The translations under genes were made by a program, and so were the position numbers. Below are positions 28,101 through 36,517 of a stretch of 53,586 nucleotides of DNA, piece by piece (position 1 is the first letter of the stretch; every line of letters starts with the position of its first letter). Origin of the DNA: CAZEER01 sp964511215 (lineage in GTDB: Bacteria; Fidelibacterota; Marinisomatia; Marinisomatales; UBA1611); NCBI GenBank assembly GCA_964511215.1, contig CAZEER010000006.1, forward strand, positions 1 to 53,586, in the 5' to 3' direction. The notes under the pieces are model-generated. The model saw only the letters and a program-made list of their open reading frames with translations. It had not been told where the DNA came from and searched no databases.

Positions 28101-28978
28101 GTGATGCTGATTTTGATAGCGATACAGACATAAGTGATGTTCTAAGTGTTGTTGATTTTATTTTAGAAGAAGATTTTCCTACTGAAGATGAATTCAGGAA
28201 TGTAGATGTAAATATGGATGAAACAATCAATATTGCTGATGTCGTAATGATCGTTGATATTATTTTTGGTGGTAATGTAAGGTCCTTTGAGTTTGATAAT
28301 AATGAGATAGCTTATATTGATCTTGTTTCAGATTATGATAATTCGATGCTTTCAATTCAAATTGAATATGGAGGGCCAATAAGAGGAATTGAATTTGAAT
28401 TAGACTATCACTCAAAATTGGTTGAGGTATTATATCCAGAATTATCAATATCTCAGGAAGATGTAATTGTATCACATAATATTTTAAATGATGGAAGAAT
28501 AAAAATTATTGCAGCGAATCTCCATTCTGGAGCAATAGAAAATGTTAATAATTCATACATACATATTCCAATAAATTTTAATGGTAACCAATATCAAAGT
28601 TCTCAAGTAGTCTTAGAGAATATTAATCTTGCTGGTGCTGATGGTAGTTTAATTAACTTTATATCACGTACTACTGAATCATTTGTTAAAGTAGTTCCAG
28701 CTGAATTTTCCTTAAAGCAGAATTTTCCAAACCCATTTAACCCATCAACAGAAATTAGATTTGACCTTCCAAAAAATGAGTTCGTAGAGTTAGTAATCTA
28801 TAATATGATAGGTCAAAAAGTGAAGACATTGGATTCGAGAGTTATGGAACCAGGATACCATTCAGTAATATGGGATGGCACAAATGATTCTGGTAATCTA
28901 GCAGCTACTGGAATGTATTTTTACTCTATTCAGGCAGGGAAATTTCAGGATATAAAAAAGATGATTTTCCTTAAATAG
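25193..28978 (+). CDS. Large secreted multidomain protein: dockerin, cohesin-like and C-terminal sorting domain
   Basis: A 1261-residue protein with a signal peptide (cut near A20). In order it shows a pre-peptidase-like beta domain (about 65-180), fibronectin-III-like stretches, a MAM/jelly-roll-like domain (about 330-485), a carboxypeptidase-regulatory-like domain (about 555-635), a further beta domain, and a dockerin-like segment (about 968-1030). The dockerin segment has two Ca-binding repeats (DADFDSDTDISDV and DVNMDETINIADV). A cohesin-like beta domain (about 1035-1165) and a C-terminal sorting domain from 1172 follow. The last begins SLKQNFPNPFNPSTEIRF, the FlgD-Ig-like tail used by type IX-like secretion. 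No catalytic domain is visible, so adhesion or scaffolding is likely. GTG start with GGAGAG at 25182-25187. Confidence 0.85.
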   Translation: MKHVLSFMLLLFTFNQYLYAQDEELCPPASINVFGGNQENIVSWAEPVGNIGCGDYAVNEMPFTDQGNNSGMGDDWPVSGSQGEDVAYTLNVSETTTFDFTLCSNVTDYDTKLEIFTNNQDCNLPVSTGNYNDDDYTNCPDYVAPYPPSGLWAVTLQPGQYYVVVDGYGGATGNYEISISVTGGRNGGRYLDNSIKTVWEQEQLKMLATGFSQSQIDEHTAIVMDPLRYAIQNSTRDIPEECGTFSTYRVYNALDNSILAETVDLAYTHGNLVNGNEYCYYIKTVYSEGESEATETVCGTPSTFDPMPPTNVYAEVWDEEVSLYWTAPEVNNLGVPYYESFEEGGLLDLWLVDGDNWVYDDFAGNPEPSFRFNWSPTSTNYDQSLYAPVIPLGNLTQVDVAFDLEFDNWSPTGAEYLAIEYKTGNDVEWTVLEEFSNAGDGFTFTNYSYDISGLSENIFVRFHCYGATTFDINWWLVDNFSVTADGQRSRNEYDFLGYSVYVDGVASNNDIFDSTSYTVYNLNNELEYVFGVTAVYEGAEGEDNYESVPVNVTAQPVYVYGDVTGAITDPNGATIDSVIVSSGSVSDTTGPDGLYTLWNLDVGINTVQVRRSGFYTTTEDVEVLAQADPTIQNFVMSPDMPSPVGLNAYPLDEQVYLEWREPGGVDFYDMAYYDENFEAQIGCGAPCSFGVRFTVPNYPALLTGLVLSFQGGGSAVAAAVDVYLDPDGSLDGPIGDPINLIASADLSAPGELVQYQFDVAGAGVEVNSGDIYVVVNENGSGFLGIANDIEPQTPELYDRNWVTTDGVTWATINEIVGGDPGLTGNFGILAQFLGAPGRSFAVTAMGDIVNDEIVNSGVITNHYDVNVDNQVETDDPVNMTLLDQPYIPRNPSPINNLNRDDLIEYRIYEVDEQGNETYVVSTTDTFATVTASPNYFEYCYNVSAYWSTDDYGELESRHSNVACTVPYAPGDADFDSDTDISDVLSVVDFILEEDFPTEDEFRNVDVNMDETINIADVVMIVDIIFGGNVRSFEFDNNEIAYIDLVSDYDNSMLSIQIEYGGPIRGIEFELDYHSKLVEVLYPELSISQEDVIVSHNILNDGRIKIIAANLHSGAIENVNNSYIHIPINFNGNQYQSSQVVLENINLAGADGSLINFISRTTESFVKVVPAEFSLKQNFPNPFNPSTEIRFDLPKNEFVELVIYNMIGQKVKTLDSRVMEPGYHSVIWDGTNDSGNLAATGMYFYSIQAGKFQDIKKMIFLK

Positions 28979-29000
28979 GCTTAAAATCCATAACTCTATT

Positions 29001-29043
29001 AAGAAATCTGAGAATGAAGATTCCAGAGTTTCTTATTTTTTTT
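29001..29043 (+). terminator. Intrinsic terminator after the secreted multidomain protein
   Basis: A stem of about 10 bp pairs AAGAAATCTG (29001-29010) with CAGAGTTTCTT (29024-29034) with one bulged G, followed by a run of T (29036-29043). It lies 23 bp after the stop. Confidence 0.75.
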
Positions 29044-29082
29044 GGAACCTGTTATTGTATATTGCATTAGATTAATAAACTA

Positions 29083-30321
29083 ATGAGAGATATATTAATG
29101 AGAAAACCGATCCTTTTGCTTGTTTTGCTTTCTGTAATGACAGCGCAAAACTCTGTTGTTCAAAAATTCAGTGATGCGTTTGCAGATGTTGCAGAAAAAG
29201 CAAAGCCAGCTGTTGTGACTATAATTACAGATAAAGTAGTCTCTTTAAATCAGTTTGATGATTTCGGTTTTTTCTTTTATCAACCAAATGTGCCTAGGCA
29301 GAGAGAGTTTAAAACAAATGCTATTGGATCTGGAGTGATTGTTGATGAAAAAAATGGATATATTTTAACAAANNNNNNNNNNNNNNNNNNNNNNNNNNNN
29401 NNNNNNNNNNNNNNNNNNNNNNNNNNNNNNNNNNNNNNNNNNNNNNNNNNNNNNNNNNNNNNNNNNNNNNNNAGTAATATTATGAATTCTCAAAGCTATG
29501 AAGATTTTATTCAGACAGATGCAGCGATTAACCCTGGTAATAGTGGTGGAGCTCTTTTAAATATGAAAGGTGAGTTAATAGGGATCAATACAGCTATTGC
29601 AACAGGTGGTTATGAAAAGGCAAACCGAGGTGTTGGGTTTGCAATTCCTTCTAATATGGCAAACAGAATTATGGCAGATTTAATAGAAAAAGGATATGTC
29701 ACCCGTGCTTGGCTTGGAGTTTTTATTCAAGAGCTTGATAATGAGACTGCTGAAGCGTTAGATATAAATACTAGAAATGGCGCATTAATTACAGATGTTG
29801 TGGAAGATAGCCCAGCAGAGGAAGCTGGAATTCAAGAAGGAGACGTTATTGTTGAGTTTAATGGTAAATCAATTGCAGACCCTGCCAATTTGAAAAATGT
29901 AGTATCATTAACTCCACCCAATAGTACTAATAAATTAAGAATAATACGTGATGGGTATTCAAAAACAATGAATGTAGTATTACAAGAATTACCTGATAAT
30001 CCTCGCCAAGTTGCGAAAAGTGGAATAAATAATACTAAAACTTTTGGATTGCAGTTAAAAATAATCAATGATTCTCTTAGAGAAAAATATGATCTTAGTG
30101 ATGAAGAAGATGTTCTTGTAGTTACCAATATAGATCCAAAGGGTGAAGCATATGATAAAGGAATCCGTGAAGGGGATATAATCAAAAATGTAGGAACCCA
30201 AAGAGTACAATCAATAAAAGACTGGAATCGTTTAATAGAAAAATCAAAAAAGAAAGGTAAAGTTCTTGTCCTAATAAAAAAACCTAGTGGTGGATCAAGA
30301 TTTTATACTCTTAATTATTAA
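29083..30321 (+). CDS. HtrA/DegP-family periplasmic serine protease (interrupted by assembly gap)
   Basis: A Do-type protease: signal peptide, trypsin-like domain and two PDZ domains. The catalytic Ser lies in NPGNSGGALLN, preceded by the usual FIQTDAAI. The first PDZ is signalled by LGVFIQEL and EDSPAEEAGIQEGDVI, the second by ISIDPKGEAYDKG-like sequence near residue 360. The gap of 100 N at 29373-29472 removes the His and Asp of the triad, right after GSGVIVDEKNGYILT. In DegP about 85 residues lie between these flanks, so the true gap is probably near 250 bp and the protein about 460 residues. ATG 29098 (MRKPILLLVLL) is an alternative, perhaps better, start. Confidence 0.93.
   Translation: MRDILMRKPILLLVLLSVMTAQNSVVQKFSDAFADVAEKAKPAVVTIITDKVVSLNQFDDFGFFFYQPNVPRQREFKTNAIGSGVIVDEKNGYILTXXXXXXXXXXXXXXXXXXXXXXXXXXXXXXXXXXSNIMNSQSYEDFIQTDAAINPGNSGGALLNMKGELIGINTAIATGGYEKANRGVGFAIPSNMANRIMADLIEKGYVTRAWLGVFIQELDNETAEALDINTRNGALITDVVEDSPAEEAGIQEGDVIVEFNGKSIADPANLKNVVSLTPPNSTNKLRIIRDGYSKTMNVVLQELPDNPRQVAKSGINNTKTFGLQLKIINDSLREKYDLSDEEDVLVVTNIDPKGEAYDKGIREGDIIKNVGTQRVQSIKDWNRLIEKSKKKGKVLVLIKKPSGGSRFYTLNY
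29373..29472. other. Assembly gap (100 N)
   Basis: Exactly 100 N, the customary placeholder for a scaffold gap of unknown length. It lies within the protease domain of the htrA gene. Translation resumes in frame after it, but this is by chance of the placeholder size and not evidence for the real length. Confidence 0.99.
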
Positions 30322-30337
30322 ATCTTATATTTTTAAA

Positions 30338-30365
30338 AAAACGCTCCGTAAGGAGCGTTTTGTGT
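30338..30365 (+). terminator. Intrinsic terminator after htrA
   Basis: A perfect stem ACGCTCC (30341-30347) / GGAGCGT (30352-30358) around a GTAA tetraloop, extended by A/T pairs and followed by a T-rich tail. It lies 17 bp after the htrA stop. Confidence 0.92.
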
Positions 30366-30440
30366 TTTTAAAACATTAGTATCTACGGTTAACTAAATGA
30401 GATAAATTTCAACCTTCTAAAACGTATTTAAACCTGATTA

Positions 30441-33400
30441 ATGGGCATAAAAAAAGTAAAAAATAAGATTGATTTTGTTAAATCAGAACATAGTGTTCTT
30501 GAATTTTGGAAAAAGAATAAAATCTTTGAAAAAAGGCGTGAATTAAATAGAGGTAAACCCAAGTGGAGTTTTATTGATGGGCCAATAACTGCTAATAATC
30601 CTATGGGTGTTCATCATGCTTGGGGAAGAACGTTAAAAGATATTTATAATAGATATAAATCAATGAATGGTTTTGAATTAAGGTACCAGAATGGATTTGA
30701 TTGTCAAGGTCTATGGGTTGAGATAGAGGTAGAAAAAGAATTAGGGTTTAAATCAAAACGTGATGTAGAAGAATATGGAATTGAAAAATTTGTAAATCTA
30801 TGTAAGAAACGTGTTGAAAAATTCTCGAGAATTCAAACAAATCAATCAATCCGCTTGGGTTATTGGATGGATTGGAAAAATTCTTACTACACAATGTCTG
30901 ATGAAAATAATTATACAATTTGGTCTTTCTTAAAAAAATTATGGAAAGAAAATAAAATTTATCGTGGAAATGATGTAGTTCCTTGGAGTGGAAGATCTGG
31001 GACATCATACTCTCAGATGGAAATTATTGAAGGTCGTAAACTTGTTGCTCATACATCAATCTTTGTTCGTTTTCCATTAAAAGATAGAAAAAAAGAATAT
31101 TTATTGGTTTGGACTACAACTCCATGGACACTTTCTTCAAATGTGGTAGTCGGGATTAATGTGAACTTGGACTATATCAAAATAAAAACTCCAGATGGAT
31201 CTGTTTATTATATTGCAAAAGAAAATATTGAGTTTAAACGTCTTGATAAACAGTTTAAAGAAAAGAAACAATGGGTAGAAGGTGTCCCAAGGTTAAAAAC
31301 AATTTCACAGATCTTTAAAGAAAAAGGCGGTTATGAAAAGATTGGAATTATCAAAGGAAAAGAAATGGTCGGCTGGGAATATTGTGGGCCATTTGATGAT
31401 TTTGAAGCACAATCTGAAATGGGTGGTTATCCAATTCTAGATGAAGAATTAAAGAAAAAAAATATTAATGCTATTAGCCAGCACAAGGTGATTGATCCTG
31501 GTAAAGATGGAATAGGAAATGATATTGTTGTATCTGGTGAAGGAACTGGGATTGTACATATGGCTCCTGGATGTGGTGATATTGATCATAAAATCGGTAA
31601 AAAATATTCATTGGTAAATATTGCCCCGCTTGATGATGAATCCAAATTTATAAATAAATTTGGTTGGCTTTCTGGGAAGCTAGCTACAGATAAAGAAACT
31701 ACAGATGCTATTATCAATGATCTGAAAAGAAGAAAATTTCTTATTTATGCAGAACAATATCCCCATGTATATCCACATTGTTGGCGATCTGGTGATGAAC
31801 TGGTTTTTCGTCTTGTGGATGAATGGTATATTAATATGGATTGGAGGGATAAGATAAAAACCATTGTTGATGATATAAAATGGATACCGGAATGGGGACG
31901 TGATCGTGAGCATGAATGGTTGGATAATATGGGTGATTGGATGATCTCCAAAAAAAGATTTTGGGGACTAGCATTACCTATTTGGACTTTTGAAGATGGC
32001 ACATTTTTTGTGGTTGGATCAAAGGAAGAGCTCAAAGATTTGACTGTTGAAGGTTGGGATGATTTTGACTGTAATTCCCCTCATCGCCCATGGATCGACA
32101 AGGTAAAAATAAAGCATCCAAAAACAGGTTTGATTGGTAGACGTATAAAAGACGTAGGAAATCCATGGCTTGATGCAGGAATTGTACCTTTTTCCACTTT
32201 AAAATATAATTCAGATCGAAATTATTGGGATCAATGGTTTCCAGGTGACTTTGTTACTGAATGTTTTCCGGGTCAATTCAGAAATTGGTTTTACTCATTA
32301 CTGGCTATGTCAGCAGAAATGGAAGAGCGAGCTCCATTTAAAACACTTTTAGGGCACGCATTGGTAAAAGATGAAACAGGGCGGGATATGCATAAAAGCT
32401 GGGGCAATGCAATATGGTTTGATGAAGCAGCAGAAAAAATGGGAGTTGATGTTATGCGTTGGATGTATTCGTTACAGAATATAGAGCAAAATCTTTTATT
32501 CGGTTACGGTCCTGCTGATGATGTGCGGAAAAAGCTTATTACTTTATGGAATGTATATTCTTTTTATGCTACATATGCTGCTGTAGATGGTTTTAATCCA
32601 ATAGATTATCCACTTAAAAAAGAAGCTCTTACAATTTTAGATAAATGGATTATTGCAAAAACACATCTTTTACTAGATACGGCACATGATTCATTCTCAA
32701 AATTCCGGATTGATGAGTTCATGAAATATTTTGATATATTTCTTGAAGATTTATCCAATTGGTATATTAGAAGAAATCGCCGAAGATTTTGGAAATCAGA
32801 AGATGATCAAGATAAGAGTTATGCATATGCCACTTTATATCATGTCCTTAATAACCTTATAAGAGCGATTGCGCCTATTCTACCCTTTGTTTCTGAAACT
32901 ATATATCAAAATTTGGTTAAGAATTCAGAAGATCATGCATTGGAAAGTGTACATCTTTGTGATTATCCAAAATCTGTGAAATCTTGGATTGATGAAAATT
33001 TAATTAAAAATGTAGATGCTTTAAGAAAATGTGTTGAACTAGGTCGATCAGCAAGAAATCAATCAAAAATTAAAATTAGACAGCCCTTGAGTAAGGTATT
33101 ATATGCTGTTGAAGATAATAAAATTGCAGATTTTATTAATAAAAATAGTGATATTATTATTGATGAATTAAATGTTAAATCAATTGAACGAATTAGTGAC
33201 TCTGATAAACTGATAACCTACAAAATAAAACCAAATTTAAGATCGCTCGGAAGCAAGTATGGTAGTAAGCTCACTGAAATCAGAAAATTATTAGATTTAA
33301 GAGATCAAAATAAGATGGTTAAAGAATTACAAAATAATGGTTCAATTTTTTTAAGTAATAATAAATACGAGTTGAATAGAGATGACGTATTTATTGAAAC

Positions 33401-33737
33401 TGAGGCTGCGGAAGGTTTTTCTGCAACTAGCGGAAATGGTATAACTGTAGGTTTATTTATTGAATTAAATAAAGAACTTCTACTCGAAGGTATTGTGAGA
33501 GATATTGTACGCTCTGTGCAGTCGATGAGAAAAAAAGCTGGATTTGAAGTAGAAGATAGGATTAAAGTTTCGTGGGATTTTGATGGCGAAATTCTGGAAG
33601 CATTGGGTAAATTTGAGGATTATTTTAAAACTGAAACACTAACAAATGATATTGTAAAAGATATGGGGAATGTTGGTTATATGTATAATATCGAGTTTAA
33701 TAATAAGAGCTATAATATAAGTTTAAAAAAAGTGTAA
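30441..33737 (+). CDS. ileS: Isoleucyl-tRNA synthetase
   Basis: A 1098-residue class I tRNA synthetase that charges tRNAIle. The N-terminal part has the usual DGPITANNPMG entry to the ATP site, an editing (CP1) domain with VWTTTPWTLSSN, and a tryptophan-rich GDWMISKKRFWG region. A C-terminal anticodon-binding helix domain begins near residue 720. The ATP signatures are unusual: HIGH reads H58-H-A-W61 and KMSKS reads MHKSW. Similar substitutions occur, to my recollection, in some IleRS of Chloroflexota and actinobacterial MAGs. Length is full, so a functional enzyme is expected. dksA follows after 13 bp. Confidence 0.95.
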   Translation: MGIKKVKNKIDFVKSEHSVLEFWKKNKIFEKRRELNRGKPKWSFIDGPITANNPMGVHHAWGRTLKDIYNRYKSMNGFELRYQNGFDCQGLWVEIEVEKELGFKSKRDVEEYGIEKFVNLCKKRVEKFSRIQTNQSIRLGYWMDWKNSYYTMSDENNYTIWSFLKKLWKENKIYRGNDVVPWSGRSGTSYSQMEIIEGRKLVAHTSIFVRFPLKDRKKEYLLVWTTTPWTLSSNVVVGINVNLDYIKIKTPDGSVYYIAKENIEFKRLDKQFKEKKQWVEGVPRLKTISQIFKEKGGYEKIGIIKGKEMVGWEYCGPFDDFEAQSEMGGYPILDEELKKKNINAISQHKVIDPGKDGIGNDIVVSGEGTGIVHMAPGCGDIDHKIGKKYSLVNIAPLDDESKFINKFGWLSGKLATDKETTDAIINDLKRRKFLIYAEQYPHVYPHCWRSGDELVFRLVDEWYINMDWRDKIKTIVDDIKWIPEWGRDREHEWLDNMGDWMISKKRFWGLALPIWTFEDGTFFVVGSKEELKDLTVEGWDDFDCNSPHRPWIDKVKIKHPKTGLIGRRIKDVGNPWLDAGIVPFSTLKYNSDRNYWDQWFPGDFVTECFPGQFRNWFYSLLAMSAEMEERAPFKTLLGHALVKDETGRDMHKSWGNAIWFDEAAEKMGVDVMRWMYSLQNIEQNLLFGYGPADDVRKKLITLWNVYSFYATYAAVDGFNPIDYPLKKEALTILDKWIIAKTHLLLDTAHDSFSKFRIDEFMKYFDIFLEDLSNWYIRRNRRRFWKSEDDQDKSYAYATLYHVLNNLIRAIAPILPFVSETIYQNLVKNSEDHALESVHLCDYPKSVKSWIDENLIKNVDALRKCVELGRSARNQSKIKIRQPLSKVLYAVEDNKIADFINKNSDIIIDELNVKSIERISDSDKLITYKIKPNLRSLGSKYGSKLTEIRKLLDLRDQNKMVKELQNNGSIFLSNNKYELNRDDVFIETEAAEGFSATSGNGITVGLFIELNKELLLEGIVRDIVRSVQSMRKKAGFEVEDRIKVSWDFDGEILEALGKFEDYFKTETLTNDIVKDMGNVGYMYNIEFNNKSYNISLKKV

Positions 33738-33750
33738 ATAGGAAAATCAT

Positions 33751-34143
33751 ATGTCTACAAAAAAATATTCAAAATCAAAATTGGTTGCTTTCAAAAAAAG
33801 TATTCAAAAAAAATTAGATGATATTAACAATGACTTAGATGATATTAAAGAGAATCTAGATACGAACACACGCGGAACAGCGAGTATGGCACAGGACTCT
33901 GTATATAGTTTACATATGGCTGATGCTGGGACTGATTCCTATGAGAGAGAGAAGGGATATCACTTTCTAAATCGTGAAACAGATTATCATAAATTTCTTA
34001 CTAAAGCACTTGAACGAATAGAAGATGAGTCATTTGGGATATGTGTTTTATGCAATGAACTTATTCCTGAAGAACGAATGATGGAAGTGCCAAACACTAC
34101 CAAATGTGTACAATGTAAGGAAATTGAAAAACTCAATATTTAA
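33751..34143 (+). CDS. DksA/TraR-family zinc-finger regulator
   Basis: A 130-residue protein with an N-terminal coiled-coil-forming region (about 15-80) and a C4 zinc finger at the C-terminus, CVLC and CVQC separated by about 21 residues. Members bind in the RNA polymerase secondary channel and act with ppGpp. Between ileS and lspA this is a placement seen in several Bacteroidota-like genomes. The acidic tip of DksA (DxxDxA) is not obvious, so the exact function is uncertain. Confidence 0.88.
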   Translation: MSTKKYSKSKLVAFKKSIQKKLDDINNDLDDIKENLDTNTRGTASMAQDSVYSLHMADAGTDSYEREKGYHFLNRETDYHKFLTKALERIEDESFGICVLCNELIPEERMMEVPNTTKCVQCKEIEKLNI

Positions 34144-34150
34144 TTATTTC

Positions 34151-34624
34151 ATGGCTCTTCTAGGTGTAATTGGGTTTATCATTGTCATTGACCAATGGTC
34201 AAAGTGGATGATTAAAACATCATTTAGTCTTTATCAATCAAAACCCGTGATACAAGATATTTTCCATTTCACATATATAACAAATGATGGAATGGCTTTT
34301 GGCCTGTCACTTCCAGGTGGAAAACATGTTTTATTAGTTTTGACTTTTTTACTTACAGGGTTTATAGTAGGGCTTTTGTGGAAAGAAAAAAATAGTCATC
34401 CATTTGTGAGATATGGTCTAGCATTAATACTGAGTGGTGCCGTAGGGAATATGATAGACAGAGTACTATATGGAAAAGTTGTTGATTTTATAGATTTTAT
34501 GGTTGGAGACTTTCATTGGTATATTTTTAATATTGCAGACTCAGCAGTGACAGTCGGTATGGCTTTATTCATTATTCACTCTCTGGTTATAGAAAAATCT
34601 AAATCGAATATAAAAGTTAAGTAG
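34151..34624 (+). CDS. lspA: Lipoprotein signal peptidase (signal peptidase II)
   Basis: A 157-residue inner-membrane aspartic peptidase with four helices that cuts the signal peptide of prolipoproteins. Both catalytic aspartates are in the standard contexts, GNMIDRVLYGKVVDFIDF and FNIADSAVTVG, plus the ITNDGMAFGL loop. I start it at ATG 34151, 7 bp after the dksA stop, giving the usual length. A GTG at 34106 would add 15 residues and overlap dksA by 38 bp, less likely. The many predicted lipoproteins in this window are its expected substrates. Confidence 0.92.
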   Translation: MALLGVIGFIIVIDQWSKWMIKTSFSLYQSKPVIQDIFHFTYITNDGMAFGLSLPGGKHVLLVLTFLLTGFIVGLLWKEKNSHPFVRYGLALILSGAVGNMIDRVLYGKVVDFIDFMVGDFHWYIFNIADSAVTVGMALFIIHSLVIEKSKSNIKVK

Positions 34625-35596
34625 TTGATTTCATTTGTCATTGCTGATTTAGAAGAAATTGATATCAGGCTAGATCAATTTCTTACATCTAAGATAAATC
34701 AATATTCACGCTCTAAAATTCAATCATGGATTCAATTAGGTTATGTCACAGTTAATAGCAAGATACAAAAAAAGAGCTATGTTTTGGAAAATAATGATCA
34801 TATTACAATACAAATACCTACTGATGATGAGATTGAAAAAATACATATCATCCCGGAGGAGATAGATTTAGATATATTATATGAAGATGAAGAAATAGCT
34901 ATAATTAATAAACCTTCAGGAATGGTTGTGCATCCAGGTAAAGGAAACTTAACAGGAACCTTAATCCATGGTTTACTTTATCATTTTAAAAAATTATCAA
35001 ATATTAATGGAGATATTCGACCCGGGATTGTTCATAGATTAGATTGTGAGACATCGGGTGTTATGGTAATTGCTAAAACAAATTCTGCTCATGCTATTTT
35101 AGCAGATCAATTTAAAAATCGTTTAGTAAAGAAAGAATATTATGGAATTACTTGGGGCTTGTGGAATAATAAAAATGGGATAATTGATAATCCGATAGCC
35201 CGTGACAAAAAAGACCCAACATGCTACAGTGTATCAAAAAATGGAAAGCCTTCTACAACGTATTTCTCATTACAAAAACACTTTAGACATTGTTCATCAG
35301 TTTTATTTTATCCAAAAACAGGACGAACCCATCAAATAAGAGTTCATGCTGCATATTGTGGCTTTCCAATTTTTGGTGATTTGAAATATGGTGGAGGTTT
35401 ATCAAGGACAAAAGGATATCTTCCCGAATTCTCACAATTTTACAAAAAAGAAATGAATAAGATTGGTAGGCACATGCTTCATGCAAAAACCCTTGAATTC
35501 TATCATCCAAAAAATAAAAAAAAAGTAATATTTAAAGCCCCTCTCCCAAAAGAATTTATAAATTTGCTCAATTCATTTGATTCATTTTATGAATAA
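34625..35596 (+). CDS. rluD: 23S rRNA pseudouridine synthase, RluD-type
   Basis: A 323-residue RluA-family enzyme. An N-terminal S4 domain (about residues 12-70, with SRSKIQSWIQLGYVTVN) precedes the catalytic domain with the motif HRLDCETSG, where D140 is the nucleophile. RluD converts uridines in helix 69 of 23S rRNA; the RluD-type assignment rests on the S4 domain and on its place after lspA, a common pair. TTG start directly abuts the lspA stop. Confidence 0.92.
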   Translation: MISFVIADLEEIDIRLDQFLTSKINQYSRSKIQSWIQLGYVTVNSKIQKKSYVLENNDHITIQIPTDDEIEKIHIIPEEIDLDILYEDEEIAIINKPSGMVVHPGKGNLTGTLIHGLLYHFKKLSNINGDIRPGIVHRLDCETSGVMVIAKTNSAHAILADQFKNRLVKKEYYGITWGLWNNKNGIIDNPIARDKKDPTCYSVSKNGKPSTTYFSLQKHFRHCSSVLFYPKTGRTHQIRVHAAYCGFPIFGDLKYGGGLSRTKGYLPEFSQFYKKEMNKIGRHMLHAKTLEFYHPKNKKKVIFKAPLPKEFINLLNSFDSFYE

Positions 35597-36500
35597 TAAC
35601 ATCAAAAAGATAACACGAAAATTTTTAAAATATATTGATCAAGAACTCCATTATTCTAAAAATACAGTTATTGGATATGAATATGACCTGAATACATTTA
35701 TGGAATTTTTAAAAAATTACAATTCTGAATTTTTGATTAGATATGATAATATTGATCGAATTGTAATACGGCACTATCTTGGTAGAGAATTTGAATTGGG
35801 TCGATCCTCTAAAACTGTTGCACGTAGGTTAGCATCAATAAAATCATTTTTTAAATACTTAGTTAATGTAGACTTATTAAAAATTAATCCATCAGAACAT
35901 GTAAAATCACCAAAGGTTGAAAAACATATCCCATCTTTTATTCAAGAAAATAAAATCGAACAATTAATGAATTTACCTGATAATAATACGATAAAGGGTA
36001 GTAGAGACCACGCAATTTTAGAGTTATTTTATGCCACAGGCATTCGTTTAAGTGAACTAGTAGGTCTAAATATAGAATCTGTGAATTATGAAGAGAGAAT
36101 AATCAAAGTTGTGGGTAAGGGGAAAAAAGAAAGAATTGTTCCTTTTGGTAAAAAAGCTGCATCTGCGATAGAATACTACTTACAAAAGCGTGGGCATAGT
36201 TGGATGACAGAACCAAAAACTCCTTTATTCATAGGTAACAAAGGAAATAGAATTTCAATACGTACTGTCCAATATAGAATAAGTAAATATTTACAAGTAG
36301 TATTAGGAGGTAAAAATGGTGCAAGTCCTCATACCCTAAGACATACTTTTGGCACACATTTGTTAGATAACAATGCTGATATACGTTCTATCCAAGAGTT
36401 ACTTGGCCATAGTAGTATTTCCTCTACTCAGATTTATACAAAAGTGAATCCTCAGAAAATTAAAGAAAAATATAAAGAGGCGCATCCACATGCTACATAA
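35589..36500 (+). CDS. xerC: Tyrosine recombinase XerC/XerD
   Basis: A 303-residue tyrosine recombinase with an N-terminal SAM-like core-binding domain (about 1-90) and a catalytic domain carrying R153 (TGIRLSEL), H248-x-x-R251 (HTLRHTFG), H274 (ELLGHSS) and nucleophile Y283 (QIYTKV). The size and full residue set fit the chromosome dimer resolution recombinases. No attachment-like repeats or cargo genes are around it, so it is not a mobile-element integrase. Choice between XerC and XerD is not certain. ATG 35589 overlaps the rluD stop by 8 bp and is preferred over TTG 35577. Confidence 0.9.
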   Translation: MNNNIKKITRKFLKYIDQELHYSKNTVIGYEYDLNTFMEFLKNYNSEFLIRYDNIDRIVIRHYLGREFELGRSSKTVARRLASIKSFFKYLVNVDLLKINPSEHVKSPKVEKHIPSFIQENKIEQLMNLPDNNTIKGSRDHAILELFYATGIRLSELVGLNIESVNYEERIIKVVGKGKKERIVPFGKKAASAIEYYLQKRGHSWMTEPKTPLFIGNKGNRISIRTVQYRISKYLQVVLGGKNGASPHTLRHTFGTHLLDNNADIRSIQELLGHSSISSTQIYTKVNPQKIKEKYKEAHPHAT

Positions 36501-36517
36501 CCAAGGAGCAATAATTC

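Noticed and set aside
29083..30321. HtrA as a catalytically dead protease (missing His and Asp)
   Set aside because: The missing residues fall inside the run of N, so nothing can be concluded from their absence.
34106..34150. GTG at 34106 as lspA start
   Set aside because: It would add 15 charged residues and overlap dksA by 38 bp; ATG 34151 gives the normal LspA length and N-terminus.
35589..36500. Tyrosine recombinase as integrase of a mobile element
   Set aside because: Housekeeping neighbours (rluD, pckA), XerC/D length and residues, and no attachment-like repeats or cargo.
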